A stretch of 64,000 bases of DNA from Solibacillus sp. FSL H8-0538 (GCF_038003525.1 NZ_JBBOPI010000001.1:3031001-3095000), one strand, 5' to 3'. Shown: positions 18,525 to 29,942, counted from the first letter of the stretch. The notes: generated by a model not told the origin, from the sequence alone. Numbers and translations are program-made.

Positions 18525-19511
18525 TTAATTATTTCTAGTATTTTCTTTGGTATTGTGCATGCTAGCATAGTCATTTAACCAGAGCGCTACATTTTTAGAA
18601 TGATGACGAACAAAGCCGTTACGAATTGTAGCGATGTCTTTTTTTATAATATCAATGCCCATCTGCTCAAGTTTAGCCGTATCAAACTCGACAGGCTCGG
18701 CATTTTCTTCTTTATAATTTTCTTTAACGAGCGACGGTAATTCCATATCATTGATCAAAATGGACTGAATAAATGGTCGACCAACGTGTGCATGAATTGC
18801 TTCTACATGCTGTGAGGCAGTGTAATGAAGCGTTTCTCCCTTTTGCGTCATTAAATTGGAAATATAAATTTTATGCCCCTTTGCCCGTACAATCGCTTCA
18901 CCTATTCCTTTAACGAGCAGATTTGGGATAATGCTCGTATACAAACTACCTGGCCCGATTAAAATATAGTCGGCGCGATTGATAGCTCGAATGGCTGCTG
19001 GCAGTGGCTTGACATTGTGTGGCTCTAAAAAGACACGTTTAATAGGTGCTTTACATAAAGGGATTTTGGATTCCCCTACAATATAAGTCCCATTTTGAAG
19101 CTCCGCATGTAGCGTTACCTTTTTGTTGGAGGCAGGGATAACTTTTCCGTGGACATTTAATACTTTACTCATCTCAGCAATCGCATGGTTAAAATCACCA
19201 GTAATATCGGTTAATGCCGTTAACATTAAATTCCCGAGAGAGTGGCCACCTAAATCATCTGACTGCGAAAAACGGTACTGAAACATTTGCTCTACTAATG
19301 GCTCCACATCCGAAAGGGCTGCAATTACGTTGCGAACATCTCCAGGTGGTGGGATATCATAGTCATCTCTAAGACGTCCAGAGGAACCGCCATCATCTGC
19401 TACCGTGACAATGGCAGTAATATCAAATGCATAATGCTTGAGCCCCCTAACTAATGTCGATAACCCTGTACCCCCACCAATGACAACGATGCGTGTCTTC
19501 TTTTTTTTCAT
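18525..19511 (-). CDS. glmR: Gluconeogenesis factor GlmR (YvcK, CofD-like)
   Basis: The product is 328 residues of the CofD/YvcK fold, opening [19 protein letters not shown] with [26 protein letters not shown] (about residues 36-62). In B. subtilis it binds UDP-GlcNAc, stimulates GlmS and supports peptidoglycan precursor synthesis on gluconeogenic carbon. [14 protein letters not shown] and [19 protein letters not shown] are further family motifs. It begins 4 bases after rapZ ends, so the two are coupled. Confidence 0.96.
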   Translation of the reverse strand: MKKKKTRIVVIGGGTGLSTLVRGLKHYAFDITAIVTVADDGGSSGRLRDDYDIPPPGDVRNVIAALSDVEPLVEQMFQYRFSQSDDLGGHSLGNLMLTALTDITGDFNHAIAEMSKVLNVHGKVIPASNKKVTLHAELQNGTYIVGESKIPLCKAPIKRVFLEPHNVKPLPAAIRAINRADYILIGPGSLYTSIIPNLLVKGIGEAIVRAKGHKIYISNLMTQKGETLHYTASQHVEAIHAHVGRPFIQSILINDMELPSLVKENYKEENAEPVEFDTAKLEQMGIDIIKKDIATIRNGFVRHHSKNVALWLNDYASMHNTKENTRNN

Positions 19512-19515
19512 TACA

Positions 19516-20400
19516 TCAATCCTTTCTATGATTGATATCTCTGTGTGTAATAACCGTGTGCTCGGTGTTGCCTAATAATTTCCCAAAGTACTCGGCTAAA
19601 GTAACAGAACGGTGCTGGCCTCCTGTACAACCAAATGCAATGACAAGCTGAGATTTCCCTTCGTCCTTATATTGAGGAATCATAAATGCAAAAAGATCCG
19701 TCAACTTCGCAATAAGCTGCTGAGTCTCATCTGTCGCAAGCACATACGATGACACTTCGGTTTGCAAACCTGTTTTATGGCGTAATTCTTCAACATAATA
19801 AGGGTTTTTTAAGAAGCGCACGTCAAATACTAAGTCCGCATCAATTGGTAAGCCATGCTTGAAACCAAATGACATGACATTAATTGAAAATGTAGGGCTA
19901 CTCATATTGGAAAACTCCGTTGCAATACGTTCGCGCAGTTCGCGAGGCTTTAAATTCGATGTATTCACAACTGTTTTGGCACGTCCCTTTAACTCAAATA
20001 ACATTTTACGTTCATGCTGAATACCTTCTAGTGGTAGCCCGTGTGGTGCAAGTGGGTGTGAACGACGCGATTCCTTATAGCGGCGAACAAGTGTCGCATC
20101 ATCTGACTCTAAAAATAAAATACGCGGAATAAGATCCTCTTCTTTTTGTAGTGCATCTAGCGACTCAATTAATGACTCGAAAAATTCACGTCCGCGTAAA
20201 TCCATTACAACTGCAATACGCGTAATTTTTTTCTCAGATTCCTTTAATAAGGCTAAAAATGTCGTCAATAGCTCCGGTGGTAAATTGTCGACACAATAAT
20301 AACCTAAATCCTCAAAGCTTTGGACTGCTACTGTTTTTCCTGCTCCCGACATGCCTGTAATAATGACTATCTCATGTGTATAGCATTGTCTACTACCCAT
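19516..20400 (-). CDS. rapZ: RNase adapter / nucleotide-binding protein RapZ (YvcJ)
   Basis: The product is 294 residues from the ATG at 20400, which follows AGGAG by 9 bases; the ATG at 20409 directly abuts that site. Walker A is [11 protein letters not shown] (about residues 15-25), followed by DNLPPELL, and the C-terminal domain carries [16 protein letters not shown]. coli RapZ senses glucosamine-6-phosphate and guides RNase E to a small RNA; the Bacillus YvcJ binds and hydrolyses nucleotides, with a role linked to competence. It clusters with glmR, whiA and crh. Confidence 0.95.
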   Translation of the reverse strand: MGSRQCYTHEIVIITGMSGAGKTVAVQSFEDLGYYCVDNLPPELLTTFLALLKESEKKITRIAVVMDLRGREFFESLIESLDALQKEEDLIPRILFLESDDATLVRRYKESRRSHPLAPHGLPLEGIQHERKMLFELKGRAKTVVNTSNLKPRELRERIATEFSNMSSPTFSINVMSFGFKHGLPIDADLVFDVRFLKNPYYVEELRHKTGLQTEVSSYVLATDETQQLIAKLTDLFAFMIPQYKDEGKSQLVIAFGCTGGQHRSVTLAEYFGKLLGNTEHTVITHRDINHRKD

Positions 20401-20417
20401 GAATTTCATCTCCTCTA

Positions 20418-20885
20418 CTATTGTTCAATGGATGTTTGGATGTTTTCGCTAAGTAGCTCGAATTCTTCTGTATATTCAAATGTACCATATTGCATCCCTT
20501 TATTTAATGCCGCAAATAATAAATTTGTGCGGTCACCTTGCGCCATTGGTAAATCATTTAGGCTTTCAAGTGGGTGCCAAGCTAACTTTCCTTCACGTGT
20601 TTCCTCAAACGGCGTGCCTTCTACTCCATGTGCGACAAATGTATAGAGCATCCATTCATCTAAAACGCGATCACCGTCTTTAATGACCATTGTATAAACA
20701 CCTTTTAAATGTACATGTTTCGGTGTAACATTCGTTTCTTCTTTAAATTCACGAATAGCTGAATCATAAATCGATTCGCCTAATTCCATCTTGCCACCTG
20801 GTGCTACATACCAACCTCTTCTAGGTTTTTGTAGTAATAATACTTGTCCGTGCTGTACGGCTAACAAATTGGCAATTCTTTGCAT
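20418..20885 (-). CDS. yvcI: NUDIX hydrolase (YvcI-like)
   Basis: The product is 155 residues with a complete Nudix box [20 protein letters not shown] (about residues 30-50), which coordinates Mg2+ for cleaving nucleoside diphosphate linkages. GWYVAPGG precedes it. It resembles the 8-oxo-dGTP/ADP-ribose clean-up class annotated as YvcI; the true substrate is undetermined. It is the first gene of the yvcI-rapZ-glmR-whiA-crh operon and its start follows GAGGTGTATAT. Confidence 0.9.
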   Translation of the reverse strand: MQRIANLLAVQHGQVLLLQKPRRGWYVAPGGKMELGESIYDSAIREFKEETNVTPKHVHLKGVYTMVIKDGDRVLDEWMLYTFVAHGVEGTPFEETREGKLAWHPLESLNDLPMAQGDRTNLLFAALNKGMQYGTFEYTEEFELLSENIQTSIEQ

Positions 20886-20922
20886 ATATACACCTCAAAC
20901 CTTTTCTTTGCTCTTTGTTACT

Positions 20923-20951
20923 ATTATACCGTTTCATGCGTCAACCGTAAA
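20923..20951 (-). promoter_or_regulatory. Promoter of the yvcI-rapZ-glmR-whiA-crh operon
   Basis: On the minus strand TTTACG, 17 bases and a perfect TATAAT, about 40 bases before the yvcI start. Confidence 0.65.
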
Positions 20952-21000
20952 AGAACGCGTCCATTATCCTTTTATTTTTCACAGCAACAATAACAAAAGC

Positions 21001-21112
21001 GCTAAAGCGCCTGCTTAGCCCCGACAAACGCTGGAGATCCCGAAGCGAAAGTAAACGCTCCATCACTTTCGCCCGAGGGCAGACCGCGACCTCGAGGGGC
21101 TGGCGCTTTAGC
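21001..21112. repeat. GC-rich dispersed palindromic repeat, copy 2
   Basis: It shares the core of the 1845-1950 block with about 90% identity. Its outer arms GCTAAAGCGCC and GGCGCTTTAGC pair perfectly and AGCCCC/GGGGCT extends them, although these arms are unrelated to those of copy 1. It lies between yvcI and trxB. Confidence 0.85.
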
Positions 21113-21177
21113 CTAGACGTTGCATTTACTTATTTAATTGTTATCCACATGGCGAAATTTTATATTTTCCTTAACAA

Positions 21178-21226
21178 TAAAAAGAGGTTGCTTCCATGTG
21201 TATCCACATGGAAGCAACCAAAAAAA
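21178..21226 (-). terminator. Strong hairpin downstream of trxB
   Basis: GGTTGCTTCCATGTG and CACATGGAAGCAACC form a perfect 15-bp stem with a 4-base loop. On the minus strand it is followed by TCTTTTTATTG, so it probably ends the trxB transcript about 170 bases past the stop. I see no gene in 21227-21397. Confidence 0.75.
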
Positions 21227-21397
21227 CTAAAAAAGGGGGTTAACAATTGATCCCGATTAATAGGCAGTAAATGCCTGATTAGTGAAACGAACAATGAACG
21301 AGAACATCCCCTATTCATTGAATTTTCACTTTATAGGTTTATCTTACACCTTCTTTGTTTCAAAACAATTACAATTAGATTAAGTACACATTAAAGA

Positions 21398-22375
<978 letters not shown>

Positions 22376-22426
22376 TTAATATACATATATCGTACGCGAT
22401 GCATGTAATTTGTTCAATTAAAAAGC

Positions 22427-23953
22427 TTAGTCTAGACTTGTCGGTACAAAGTCATATAATGCATCAATATACTTTGATAATGTTGCAACGGTTGTGTTGT
22501 ATTTTAAGGCGATGTCTTTTTTTGTCACCGACTCTTCCATTGCTGCGTAATACGTAAATTCCATCGCTGCGGCAATAGCTTGAATATTCTTAAATGGATA
22601 ATCATGTTCAAACGCTACTTCACTAATCGAGAACCAAATGTGTAAAATTTGCGCAACTTCCATCGTAATAGACCCATTAATGCGTACGATTTCTTCTGCG
22701 ACATGCATTAATCGTTGGAAATAAAGCTCTTCTATCACCTTAGTATTAAACGGGTGCTCTAATGCGTATGCTAGACTTAACTTTTCGATATTTGAATAGT
22801 TTGATACGTCGACAATTGTTGGGTGCGAGATAATCTCTTGCTTATGCGCCGATGTTTTCAGTAAAAACAAACCAAACATACGGTCACTCACTTCTACGCT
22901 CGACAATTTACGCATGATAAGCTCACGGTTGTTTTCTGCTGATTTTTGGTAGTCCCCTGTAGCCGTATTTGACCACGGTTCATACCCTTCTTTCGTTGGG
23001 TCAAGCTCAATAAGTGATTTCCATGTTGCCTTCGCCACTTCCTCATGACCAGAGAAATACGCAGATTGTGCCAGCCAGAAGTAAAATCCAGGATCCCCCT
23101 CATAGCCGCGCTTGCTCATTGATCGAAGCCATTTATACGCGTCCTCATACTGCCCAACTAGCGCAAGACTTGCACCTAATTTATAGCGATTTTCCCATTC
23201 ATAGGGTTGTATTTTCCGTAATAGCTCTAATAATGCGTTTAACTCTTTGTCATTTTTTTCGTAATAGGCAAATACAGTTAAGTTACATAAAGCATGTAAG
23301 TTGCCGTGATTTTCACGTAAAACCTGATGCAGTAATGCCTTCGCCTGTTCCGCTTCACCTACATAAAAATAAGCAAGTGCCAAATTATTATACGCTGCCC
23401 ATAATTCTGGGTACAGCTCAATCGTTTCCTCAAGAATCCCAATAGCACGTGGGAATTCACCTTGCTCCATAAAGCGACGTGCCTTTTCCTGAGCTAACAT
23501 TTTAGCCGAGTCATTGTCATCTATTTCCTCATAGTCATCCTGTTCAAATTCGACGAAATCTAAAATTTCCATCGCATCCTGCACATACATGCCGTCAGGA
23601 TCCATCTCTAGATATTGGTTCGCATATTTTTTGGCATCATGCATAAGCCCCATGCAGCCAGAAACTTCTGCTAGCATAAAAACAATTTCAGCTTCACTTG
23701 GCTCTAGACTATAAGCTGTATGAATAAGCTCGTATGCGTGTTCGAAATTTTGTACTTCCATTTCTAAAATCCCATATTGTAATAATACAAGAGCATCGTC
23801 CGGGTTAAGTTCTGCCGCACGCTTAATATATTTATACGCTTTGTCCATTTCATCGCGATCAATCGCCTTTAGGGCTTTATTATAATAATAATCACCGTTC
23901 GGAATAAATGAAACGACATTACTACTTTTCACTTTTAAACGTTTATTTTCCAA
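22427..23953 (-). CDS. yvcD: Tetratricopeptide-repeat protein (YvcD-like)
   Basis: The product is 508 residues from the TTG at 23953, which follows GGAGG by 7 bases; the longer frame from 23992 would begin inside a dispersed repeat. TPR units occupy most of the first 330 residues (NKALKAIDRDEMDKAYKYIKRAAELNPDD, then ALVLLQYGILEMEVQNFEHAYELI, then ELWAAYNNLALAYFYVGEAEQAK), with an acidic linker DDYEEIDDNDSA at about 160. The C-terminal 170 residues are helical and end in a short HTH-like segment (YNTTVATLSKYIDAL). Such scaffolds mediate protein-protein contacts; the partner is unknown. Confidence 0.88.
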   Translation of the reverse strand: MENKRLKVKSSNVVSFIPNGDYYYNKALKAIDRDEMDKAYKYIKRAAELNPDDALVLLQYGILEMEVQNFEHAYELIHTAYSLEPSEAEIVFMLAEVSGCMGLMHDAKKYANQYLEMDPDGMYVQDAMEILDFVEFEQDDYEEIDDNDSAKMLAQEKARRFMEQGEFPRAIGILEETIELYPELWAAYNNLALAYFYVGEAEQAKALLHQVLRENHGNLHALCNLTVFAYYEKNDKELNALLELLRKIQPYEWENRYKLGASLALVGQYEDAYKWLRSMSKRGYEGDPGFYFWLAQSAYFSGHEEVAKATWKSLIELDPTKEGYEPWSNTATGDYQKSAENNRELIMRKLSSVEVSDRMFGLFLLKTSAHKQEIISHPTIVDVSNYSNIEKLSLAYALEHPFNTKVIEELYFQRLMHVAEEIVRINGSITMEVAQILHIWFSISEVAFEHDYPFKNIQAIAAAMEFTYYAAMEESVTKKDIALKYNTTVATLSKYIDALYDFVPTSLD

Positions 23954-23969
23954 AAAAATTCCTCCGAAA

Positions 23970-24052
23970 TTAGAAAGACACATCTCGCCCAAAACAAAGG
24001 CGAGATGTTGTCCTTACTTATGTCGTTAAGTTAGTATGCTTTTATTAACGAC
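23970..24052 (+). repeat. Two-hairpin dispersed repeat, copy 3 (in the yvcD leader)
   Basis: Hairpin 1 is CATCTCGCC / GGCGAGATG; hairpin 2 is GTCGTTAA / TTAACGAC. It begins immediately upstream of the yvcD ribosome binding site (in the opposite orientation), so it is transcribed into the yvcD 5' untranslated region. Confidence 0.85.
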
Positions 24053-24084
24053 CAAAGAAATAAGGAACGCTAGACACGTTCCTC
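24050..24084 (-). terminator. Probable his operon terminator
   Basis: On the minus strand AGGAACG-TGTCTAG-CGTTCCT is followed by TATTTCTTT. It is about 100 bases beyond hisI and downstream of the yvcD promoter below, so it may also attenuate yvcD. Confidence 0.55.
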
Positions 24085-24098
24085 ACACAATTGTTTCT

Positions 24099-24126
24099 AT
24101 TATAGCACATTCGCTTGTGCTGTCAT
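24099..24126 (-). promoter_or_regulatory. Candidate yvcD promoter
   Basis: On the minus strand ATGACA, 16 bases and TATAAT. The spacer itself contains GCACA/TGTGC, an inverted repeat touching the -10 box. Confidence 0.55.
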
Positions 24127-24180
24127 TTATTTCTCATCATGACGCTTCGCTTTCAGTATAGTTTGTATCTAAAGCTCTTA

Positions 24181-24798
24181 TTACTTTCTGTTATGTCGCT
24201 CTTCTAATACTGCTAATACGTCATACACATTCACTTTTTGCTCTTGTAGTAATACAAGTAAGTGATACATTAAATCCGCTGATTCCCATTTCACTTCTTC
24301 TGTATCACGGTTTTTCGCGCCGATGACGACTTCGGTTGCTTCTTCGCCAACCTTTTTACAAATTTTATCGATGCCTTTATCGAATAGGTACGTTGTGTAC
24401 GCGCCTTCTGGCATATCGATTTCACGCTGACGGATAACGTCAACGAGCTGAGGTAAAATCGCCACTGAGCCAACTTTTGAGTTTTCAACGATTGTTTCTG
24501 TAAAGCAAGACGTTGTGCCGTTATGACACGCCGGGCCTGCTGGAAGTACTTCTACAACTAGTGCATCTTTATCGCAGTCTGTTTTGATTGAGATCACTTT
24601 TTGTGTATTACCGCTTGTTGCCCCCTTATGCCAAAGCTCTTCACGAGAACGTGAGTAAAACCAAGTTTCGCCTGTTTCTAGCGTTTTTGCTAATGATTCT
24701 TCATTCATATAAGCAACTGTTAATATTTCTTTTGATTGCGCGTTTTGAACAACGGCTGTAATTAAGCCTTGTTCGTTAAATTTTAATCCTTCAATCAT
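24181..24798 (-). CDS. hisI: Bifunctional phosphoribosyl-AMP cyclohydrolase / phosphoribosyl-ATP pyrophosphatase
   Basis: The product is 205 residues, a HisI-HisE fusion catalysing steps 3 and 2 of histidine synthesis. The N-terminal cyclohydrolase half (about 1-105) has [21 protein letters not shown] and the metal-binding [11 protein letters not shown]. The C-terminal MazG-like pyrophosphatase half (about 115-205) has [19 protein letters not shown] and [13 protein letters not shown]. It is the last gene of the his operon and overlaps hisF by four bases (ATGA). Confidence 0.97.
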   Translation of the reverse strand: MIEGLKFNEQGLITAVVQNAQSKEILTVAYMNEESLAKTLETGETWFYSRSREELWHKGATSGNTQKVISIKTDCDKDALVVEVLPAGPACHNGTTSCFTETIVENSKVGSVAILPQLVDVIRQREIDMPEGAYTTYLFDKGIDKICKKVGEEATEVVIGAKNRDTEEVKWESADLMYHLLVLLQEQKVNVYDVLAVLEERHNRK

Positions 24799-25553
24799 CT
24801 GATAGGAACTCCTTTATCACGTAGATAAGCTTTTACTTCGGCTACGCTCGTTTCTTTATAGTGAAAAATAGATGCCGCGAGTGCCGCATCTGCATTAACG
24901 TCTTGTAAAACGGCAGCGAAATGCTCCGCGTTACCTGCTCCGCCACTTGCGATAACCGGAACTGTCACCGCATCACGCACGGCTTTTGTTAAGCCTAAAT
25001 CAAAGCCCGACTTCTCACCATCTTTATTCATGCTTGTTAGTAAGATTTCACCTGCACCTAGGCGCACAGCTTCCTGTGCCCAGTCAACCGCTTTCCATGA
25101 AGTTTTATTGCGGCCACCATGCGTATAAACCATCCATGTACCGTCCTCTTCACTGTACCGTGCATCGATTGCGACAACAATGCATTGTGCACCGAAATAG
25201 TCAGAACCTTCTTTTATTAGCGTTGGACGTTCTAAAGCAGAAGTATTCACCGACACTTTGTCTGCCCCTGCACGTAAAATACGTTTCATATCATCTAGCG
25301 TGCGAATACCGCCACCTACTGTGAATGGAATGGCTAAACTTGCCGCTGTTTGGCGCACTACATCCACCATCGTCTCACGGCCTTCATGAGAAGCGGAAAT
25401 ATCGAGGAATACTAATTCGTCTGCGCCTTGCTCATCATAAAACTTCGCAAGTTCTACTGGATCTCCAGCATCGCGCAGCTCGACGAATTGAACTCCTTTT
25501 ACAACACGGCCTTCTTTTACATCAAGGCACGGAATAATACGTTTTGTTAGCAT
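24795..25553 (-). CDS. hisF: Imidazole glycerol phosphate synthase, cyclase subunit
   Basis: The product is 252 residues from the ATG at 25553 (after AAAGGAGTG), the standard HisF length. Catalytic Asp11 (IIPCLDV) and Asp130 (IVVAIDAR) are both present, and [10 protein letters not shown] and [11 protein letters not shown] bind the two phosphate groups. With HisH it converts PRFAR and glutamine-derived ammonia to IGP and AICAR. It overlaps hisH directly. The hisA gene that normally lies between hisH and hisF is missing. Confidence 0.97.
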   Translation of the reverse strand: MLTKRIIPCLDVKEGRVVKGVQFVELRDAGDPVELAKFYDEQGADELVFLDISASHEGRETMVDVVRQTAASLAIPFTVGGGIRTLDDMKRILRAGADKVSVNTSALERPTLIKEGSDYFGAQCIVVAIDARYSEEDGTWMVYTHGGRNKTSWKAVDWAQEAVRLGAGEILLTSMNKDGEKSGFDLGLTKAVRDAVTVPVIASGGAGNAEHFAAVLQDVNADAALAASIFHYKETSVAEVKAYLRDKGVPIR

Positions 25554-26173
25554 GTAACTGTCACTCCTTTGAGCCATTGTGCTAGTAAATAGACACCGAA
25601 CTGGCCTGATTTTTCTGGATGGAACTGCATGCCTGTAAATGTGCCATTTGCAACAATGCCAGGTACTTGTACACCTTCGTAATCAGCGCATGCTACAAGC
25701 TGCTCCTTGGCAATATTCGCCGCATAAAATGAATGCACGAAATAGACGAATTTGTCAGTCGGAGTTGCCTCTGATTTTAGCCAGTTTGGTACTTGGGCTA
25801 ACTCCAACTCATTCCAGCCCATATGCGGAATACGTGAAACATCATGGAAGCGTTCAATGCGGCCTTTAAAAATACCAACGCCCTTAGTTAAAGCGACTTC
25901 CTCACTTTCCTCGAATAATAATTGCATGCCTAAACAAATGCCTAAAAGGGGCTTGTTCACTTCCTTCATTTCGTAAAGGAATGGAATTAAATTCGTCTCT
26001 TGTAAACGTTTCATTGCGTCGGGAAATGCACCAACACCCGGTAGTACCAGTGCATCTGCTGTACGGAGCTCCGCCACATCGCTTGTGACAACCACTTCAC
26101 AGTTTAAGCGTTTTAACGCCTGTTCCACGCTAAATAAATTTCCCATGCCATAATCAATTACACCAATCTTCAC
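25547..26173 (-). CDS. hisH: Imidazole glycerol phosphate synthase, glutaminase subunit
   Basis: The product is 208 residues of class I glutamine amidotransferase. [15 protein letters not shown] starts the protein, the nucleophilic Cys is in [13 protein letters not shown] (about residue 80) and the His/Glu pair is in [10 protein letters not shown] near the C-terminus. It supplies ammonia to HisF through the complex. It overlaps hisB by 4 bases and hisF by 7 bases. Confidence 0.97.
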   Translation of the reverse strand: MKIGVIDYGMGNLFSVEQALKRLNCEVVVTSDVAELRTADALVLPGVGAFPDAMKRLQETNLIPFLYEMKEVNKPLLGICLGMQLLFEESEEVALTKGVGIFKGRIERFHDVSRIPHMGWNELELAQVPNWLKSEATPTDKFVYFVHSFYAANIAKEQLVACADYEGVQVPGIVANGTFTGMQFHPEKSGQFGVYLLAQWLKGVTVTC

Positions 26174-26763
26174 GTTAACAGTCCTTTCGTTGACGGTACA
26201 CCTTTCACACGTGGATCAATTTGTACTGCGTCATCAATTGCTCGTGCTAATGCTTTGAAAATTGCTTCAATAATATGATGTGTATTTTTTCCGTATGGGA
26301 CGATAACATGTACATTCATGCGTGCTTCAAGTGCAAACTTCCATAAAAATTCATGTACAAGTTCTGTATCAAATGTGCCGACTTTTTCTGTTAGTGTAGG
26401 TTCAATTCGATACTCTAAATGGGGACGATTTGAGCAATCAATGACTACTTGTGCAAGAGTATCATCCATTGGTACGAAAGCATTGCCATAGCGTTTAATA
26501 CCTTTTTTGTCGCCAAGCGCCTCGCGAATAACTTGTCCTAGCACAATACCGATATCTTCTGTTGTGTGGTGATCATCAATATGTATATCACCATTCGCGA
26601 TAATTTTGCCATCAAATAATCCGTGCTTCACGAATAGGTCTAGCATATGGTCCATGAACGGTACGCCTGTATTGATTTCGGCTTGTCCAGAACCATCTAA
26701 ATTTAACTCGACAGAAATTTTTGTTTCATTTGTATTGCGTTCGATTTTTGCAAAACGTGTCAT
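26170..26763 (-). CDS. hisB: Imidazoleglycerol-phosphate dehydratase
   Basis: The product is 197 residues, the monofunctional IGPD without a fused histidinol phosphatase. Two HxxHH-type Mn2+ motifs are visible: IHIDDHHTTEDIG (about 60-72) and KNTHHIIEAIFKALARA (about 160-176). MDHMLDLFVKHGLFD is the typical N-terminal signature. It dehydrates IGP to imidazole acetol phosphate. HisC and a HisJ/HisK-type phosphatase must be encoded elsewhere. Confidence 0.97.
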   Translation of the reverse strand: MTRFAKIERNTNETKISVELNLDGSGQAEINTGVPFMDHMLDLFVKHGLFDGKIIANGDIHIDDHHTTEDIGIVLGQVIREALGDKKGIKRYGNAFVPMDDTLAQVVIDCSNRPHLEYRIEPTLTEKVGTFDTELVHEFLWKFALEARMNVHVIVPYGKNTHHIIEAIFKALARAIDDAVQIDPRVKGVPSTKGLLT

Positions 26764-26765
26764 AT

Positions 26766-28046
26766 TTATTCTTCTCCTTTATCCCAGCCGCGCGCTTCTA
26801 CTGCACGTGCATGTCCTTCTAAGCCTTCCATACGTGCAAGGCGAGCAATTTTCTGTGCATTTCGTGCCCACGTTTTTTCACTATAATAAACAACGCTCGT
26901 GCGTTTAATAAAATCATCGACATTTAAACCACTAGCAAAACGAGCTGTACTATTCGTTGGCAGTACGTGATTTGTACCCGCAAAATAATCCCCGACCGGC
27001 TCCGAGCTAAAACGTCCGATAAAAATAGCTCCAGCATGCGTAATTTTTTCTGCATCAGCTTCAGCATTTTCTGTGACAACTTCTAAATGTTCAGGTGCTA
27101 ATGCATTGACGGCATGAATGGCCTCTACCATCGTTTCTGCTACATAAATATGACCGAAGTTTTCTATGGATTTACGTGCAATGGCCTCACGCGGAAGCTT
27201 TTGCAATTGCTTTTCTACCTCATCCACTACCGCTTCTGCAAGTGCGTCAGATGTTGTAATCAATATAGCGCATGCTAATACATCATGCTCTGCTTGTGAT
27301 AATAGGTCGGCTGCTACTTCATCGGCATACGCCGTGTCATCTGCTAACACACAAATCTCACTCGGACCAGCAATCATATCAATTGCTACCTCACCGAATA
27401 CTTCACGTTTTGCAAGAGCAACAAAAATATTGCCTGGACCTGTAATTTTATCGACTGCAGCAATCGTTTCTGTCCCGTAAGCAAGTGCGGCAATGGCTTG
27501 AGCACCTCCGACTTTATAAATTTCGGTAACCCCTAAAATATGTGCGGCCACAAGAACTGCTGCTGGTAGCTTGCCATCCTTGCCTGCTGGCGATGTCATC
27601 ACAATGCGTTTCACACCTGCTACTTGTGCAGGGATTACATTCATTAGTACAGAAGATGGATACGCTGCAGAACCACCTGGAACGTAAAGACCCACTGCAT
27701 CAAGCGGAATAATGCGCTGTGCAAGCCACGATCCATCCGCCATTGGAAGCTTGTAGCCGTCTCGTTTTTGCTCTTCATGGTATACGCGGATATTGGCAGC
27801 CGCCTCTGATAAGTCTTGTAGTAATTGCGGATCAAAGCCTGTTACAGCCTCAACAATTTCTTCCTTTGTTACGCGGAAGCTATCATGCACAACACCGTCC
27901 CATTTTTCTGTATAGGCACGGACAGCTGCATCTCCTTGTTCACGAACTGCTTGTAGTACTTCCCGGACAACTGCAAGCTGCTGCTCATTGCCGCTTTCAA
28001 GTGGTCGTTTTAAAGAAATTTCATTTGTTAATGTCGTAATTTGCAT
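26766..28046 (-). CDS. hisD: Histidinol dehydrogenase
   Basis: The product is 426 residues, the usual length. It oxidises L-histidinol to histidine in two NAD+ steps at a zinc site. Recognisable segments are LYVPGGSAAYPSSVLM, DKITGPGNIFVALAKREVFG, IDMIAGPSEICVLAD, LLSQAEHDVLA, the catalytic EHLEV region APEHLEVV and GDYFAGTNHVLPT. The next gene, hisB, starts 3 bases downstream. Confidence 0.98.
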   Translation of the reverse strand: MQITTLTNEISLKRPLESGNEQQLAVVREVLQAVREQGDAAVRAYTEKWDGVVHDSFRVTKEEIVEAVTGFDPQLLQDLSEAAANIRVYHEEQKRDGYKLPMADGSWLAQRIIPLDAVGLYVPGGSAAYPSSVLMNVIPAQVAGVKRIVMTSPAGKDGKLPAAVLVAAHILGVTEIYKVGGAQAIAALAYGTETIAAVDKITGPGNIFVALAKREVFGEVAIDMIAGPSEICVLADDTAYADEVAADLLSQAEHDVLACAILITTSDALAEAVVDEVEKQLQKLPREAIARKSIENFGHIYVAETMVEAIHAVNALAPEHLEVVTENAEADAEKITHAGAIFIGRFSSEPVGDYFAGTNHVLPTNSTARFASGLNVDDFIKRTSVVYYSEKTWARNAQKIARLARMEGLEGHARAVEARGWDKGEE

Positions 28047-28062
28047 TTGTGCACCCTTCTTT

Positions 28063-28686
28063 CTACTTCACGCACTTCTTCAAACGTGATACTAAATCAC
28101 GGATACGCGCGCTCTTCATACGGTAACTTACTGGATTGGCAATCAGGCGTGATGAAACGTCAGTAATATGCTCATACTCGACTAAGCCGTTCTCCTTTAA
28201 TGTGCGGCCCGTTGATACGATATCAACAATGCGATCAGCGAGGCCGATCATTGGGGCTAGCTCAATCGAACCATTTAGCTCAATAATTTCAACTTGCTCG
28301 CCAATCCCTTTATAATATTTCATTGCAATATTTGGATATTTTGTTGCAATACGCGGTGCAATTTCATTCATCATTGTGTTTGGTAAACCCGCTGACGCGA
28401 TATAACATTCACTAATTTTTAAATCCAGTAGCTCATGTACTGTACGCTGTTGCTCAAGTAACACGTCTTTACCAGCAATGCCGATATCTGCAACACCATG
28501 CTCTACATAAACCGGTACATCCATTGGTTTTGCTAAAATAAAGCGGATTTTTTCTTCTGGGATTTCAATCATTAGCTTACGTGACATTTCTACTTCTTCT
28601 GGTAAATTAAACCCTGCCTCAATAAGCATTTGATATGCTTCCTCAAAAATTCTTCCTTTTGGCATGGCAATTGTTAGTTCAGTCAT
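28063..28686 (-). CDS. hisG: ATP phosphoribosyltransferase, short form
   Basis: The product is 207 residues, the short HisG that lacks the C-terminal regulatory domain and works with His[18 protein letters not shown] starts the protein; [13 protein letters not shown] and the PRPP loop [14 protein letters not shown] are typical. It condenses ATP and PRPP, the committed step. It starts 5 bases after hisZ ends. Confidence 0.97.
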   Translation of the reverse strand: MTELTIAMPKGRIFEEAYQMLIEAGFNLPEEVEMSRKLMIEIPEEKIRFILAKPMDVPVYVEHGVADIGIAGKDVLLEQQRTVHELLDLKISECYIASAGLPNTMMNEIAPRIATKYPNIAMKYYKGIGEQVEIIELNGSIELAPMIGLADRIVDIVSTGRTLKENGLVEYEHITDVSSRLIANPVSYRMKSARIRDLVSRLKKCVK

Positions 28687-28690
28687 TGAC

Positions 28691-29848
28691 TTAATCCTCC
28701 TGCCTTACATAGACAACTTCTTTAAACTGCTTTTTAAACGTTTCGACATCCTGTAACCCTTTTGTTGACTGCATCGTAACACGCTTTTGCTGTTCACGTA
28801 GCAACTGCGCCTGATGAAGCGCTTGAACATAACGCGTATCATCAAATAACACAAGTGCCGTTACATTTTCAATATCTTTTAGTGGGACAACTTCTAGTAA
28901 ACGGTCAACGCGTAAACCAAAGCCTGTAGCTCCCACGCCATTGCCGAAGTGCTCTAGTAGACCGTCATAACGTCCACCGTTACCAAGAGGGAAGCCACTG
29001 CCTTCTGCAAATACTTCAAACAGCATACCTGTGTAATAATTCATATGGCTCGATATCGTAAAATCAAACGCAATATAGGAATCTAAGTTTGCCTGCTCAA
29101 GTAATTGCCAAAGCAACTGCATATACTCGAGCGCATCATTTTTGCGCACGTATTTTTCAATATCTTCTATAGAAGAAAGATTTGTCGCCTCTTCAATAAA
29201 TTGCCGTAGCGCATCGGATTTTGTTTTCGGTAAATCGAACGTACGGACTGCTTCTTCAAAGCCCACATAATTGCGTTCGACTAGAAGTTGGCGTAAACTT
29301 TCTGACTGTTCATCGCTTTCTGTATAATCTTGCAAGATGCATTGCAGCACGCCTGCATGGCCAATTGTTAATTTGAATTTCTGAATACCGAATGCTTGAA
29401 CGAGCTCAATCGCTGTTAGAATAACTTCTGCATCGGCAAAAACGGAATTATCACCGATTAGTTCAACGCCCATTTGCTCGAATTCTGCGGGACGGCCACC
29501 TTCAGTTTGCTGTGCACGGAATACACTTGCGAAATATGCTAAACGTTGCGGAATTTTTTCTTTTAATAATTTTGATGTGACAACGCGAGCAATCGGCGTC
29601 GTCATATCTGGACGAAGAACAAGCGTATTCCCCTGGTTATCGACCAATTTAAATAACGCAGCTTCTTTAATAGCTGAAGCTCTACCGACTGTATCGTAAT
29701 ATTCAACAGTTGGCGTTTTAATAAATTCATATCCACGCGCACGTAAAAAGCTTCGTCCGATTTCACGTACACCTTCTAATTTTTCATAAATTTGCGGGAA
29801 TGTATCGCGCATTCCAACTGGCTTTTCGAATAATTTGATTGACGACAT
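28691..29848 (-). CDS. hisZ: ATP phosphoribosyltransferase regulatory subunit
   Basis: The product is 385 residues, a HisRS paralogue without aminoacylation function. The class II synthetase core is seen in [50 protein letters not shown] and [14 protein letters not shown]. It forms the hetero-octamer with the short HisG and confers histidine feedback. It is the first gene of hisZ-G-D-B-H-F-I. No T-box motif is visible in its leader. Confidence 0.96.
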   Translation of the reverse strand: MSSIKLFEKPVGMRDTFPQIYEKLEGVREIGRSFLRARGYEFIKTPTVEYYDTVGRASAIKEAALFKLVDNQGNTLVLRPDMTTPIARVVTSKLLKEKIPQRLAYFASVFRAQQTEGGRPAEFEQMGVELIGDNSVFADAEVILTAIELVQAFGIQKFKLTIGHAGVLQCILQDYTESDEQSESLRQLLVERNYVGFEEAVRTFDLPKTKSDALRQFIEEATNLSSIEDIEKYVRKNDALEYMQLLWQLLEQANLDSYIAFDFTISSHMNYYTGMLFEVFAEGSGFPLGNGGRYDGLLEHFGNGVGATGFGLRVDRLLEVVPLKDIENVTALVLFDDTRYVQALHQAQLLREQQKRVTMQSTKGLQDVETFKKQFKEVVYVRQED

Positions 29849-29913
29849 TTGAACACATCCTAAACTTTTTACTTTAATGCGCTAGAGTATTAGAGAACTA
29901 GTATATGAAAGTT

Positions 29914-29942
29914 ATTTTACGACTATATAACTTTTCAGTCAA
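29914..29942 (-). promoter_or_regulatory. his operon promoter
   Basis: On the minus strand TTGACT, a 17-base spacer and TAAAAT, about 65 bases upstream of hisZ. Confidence 0.65.
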
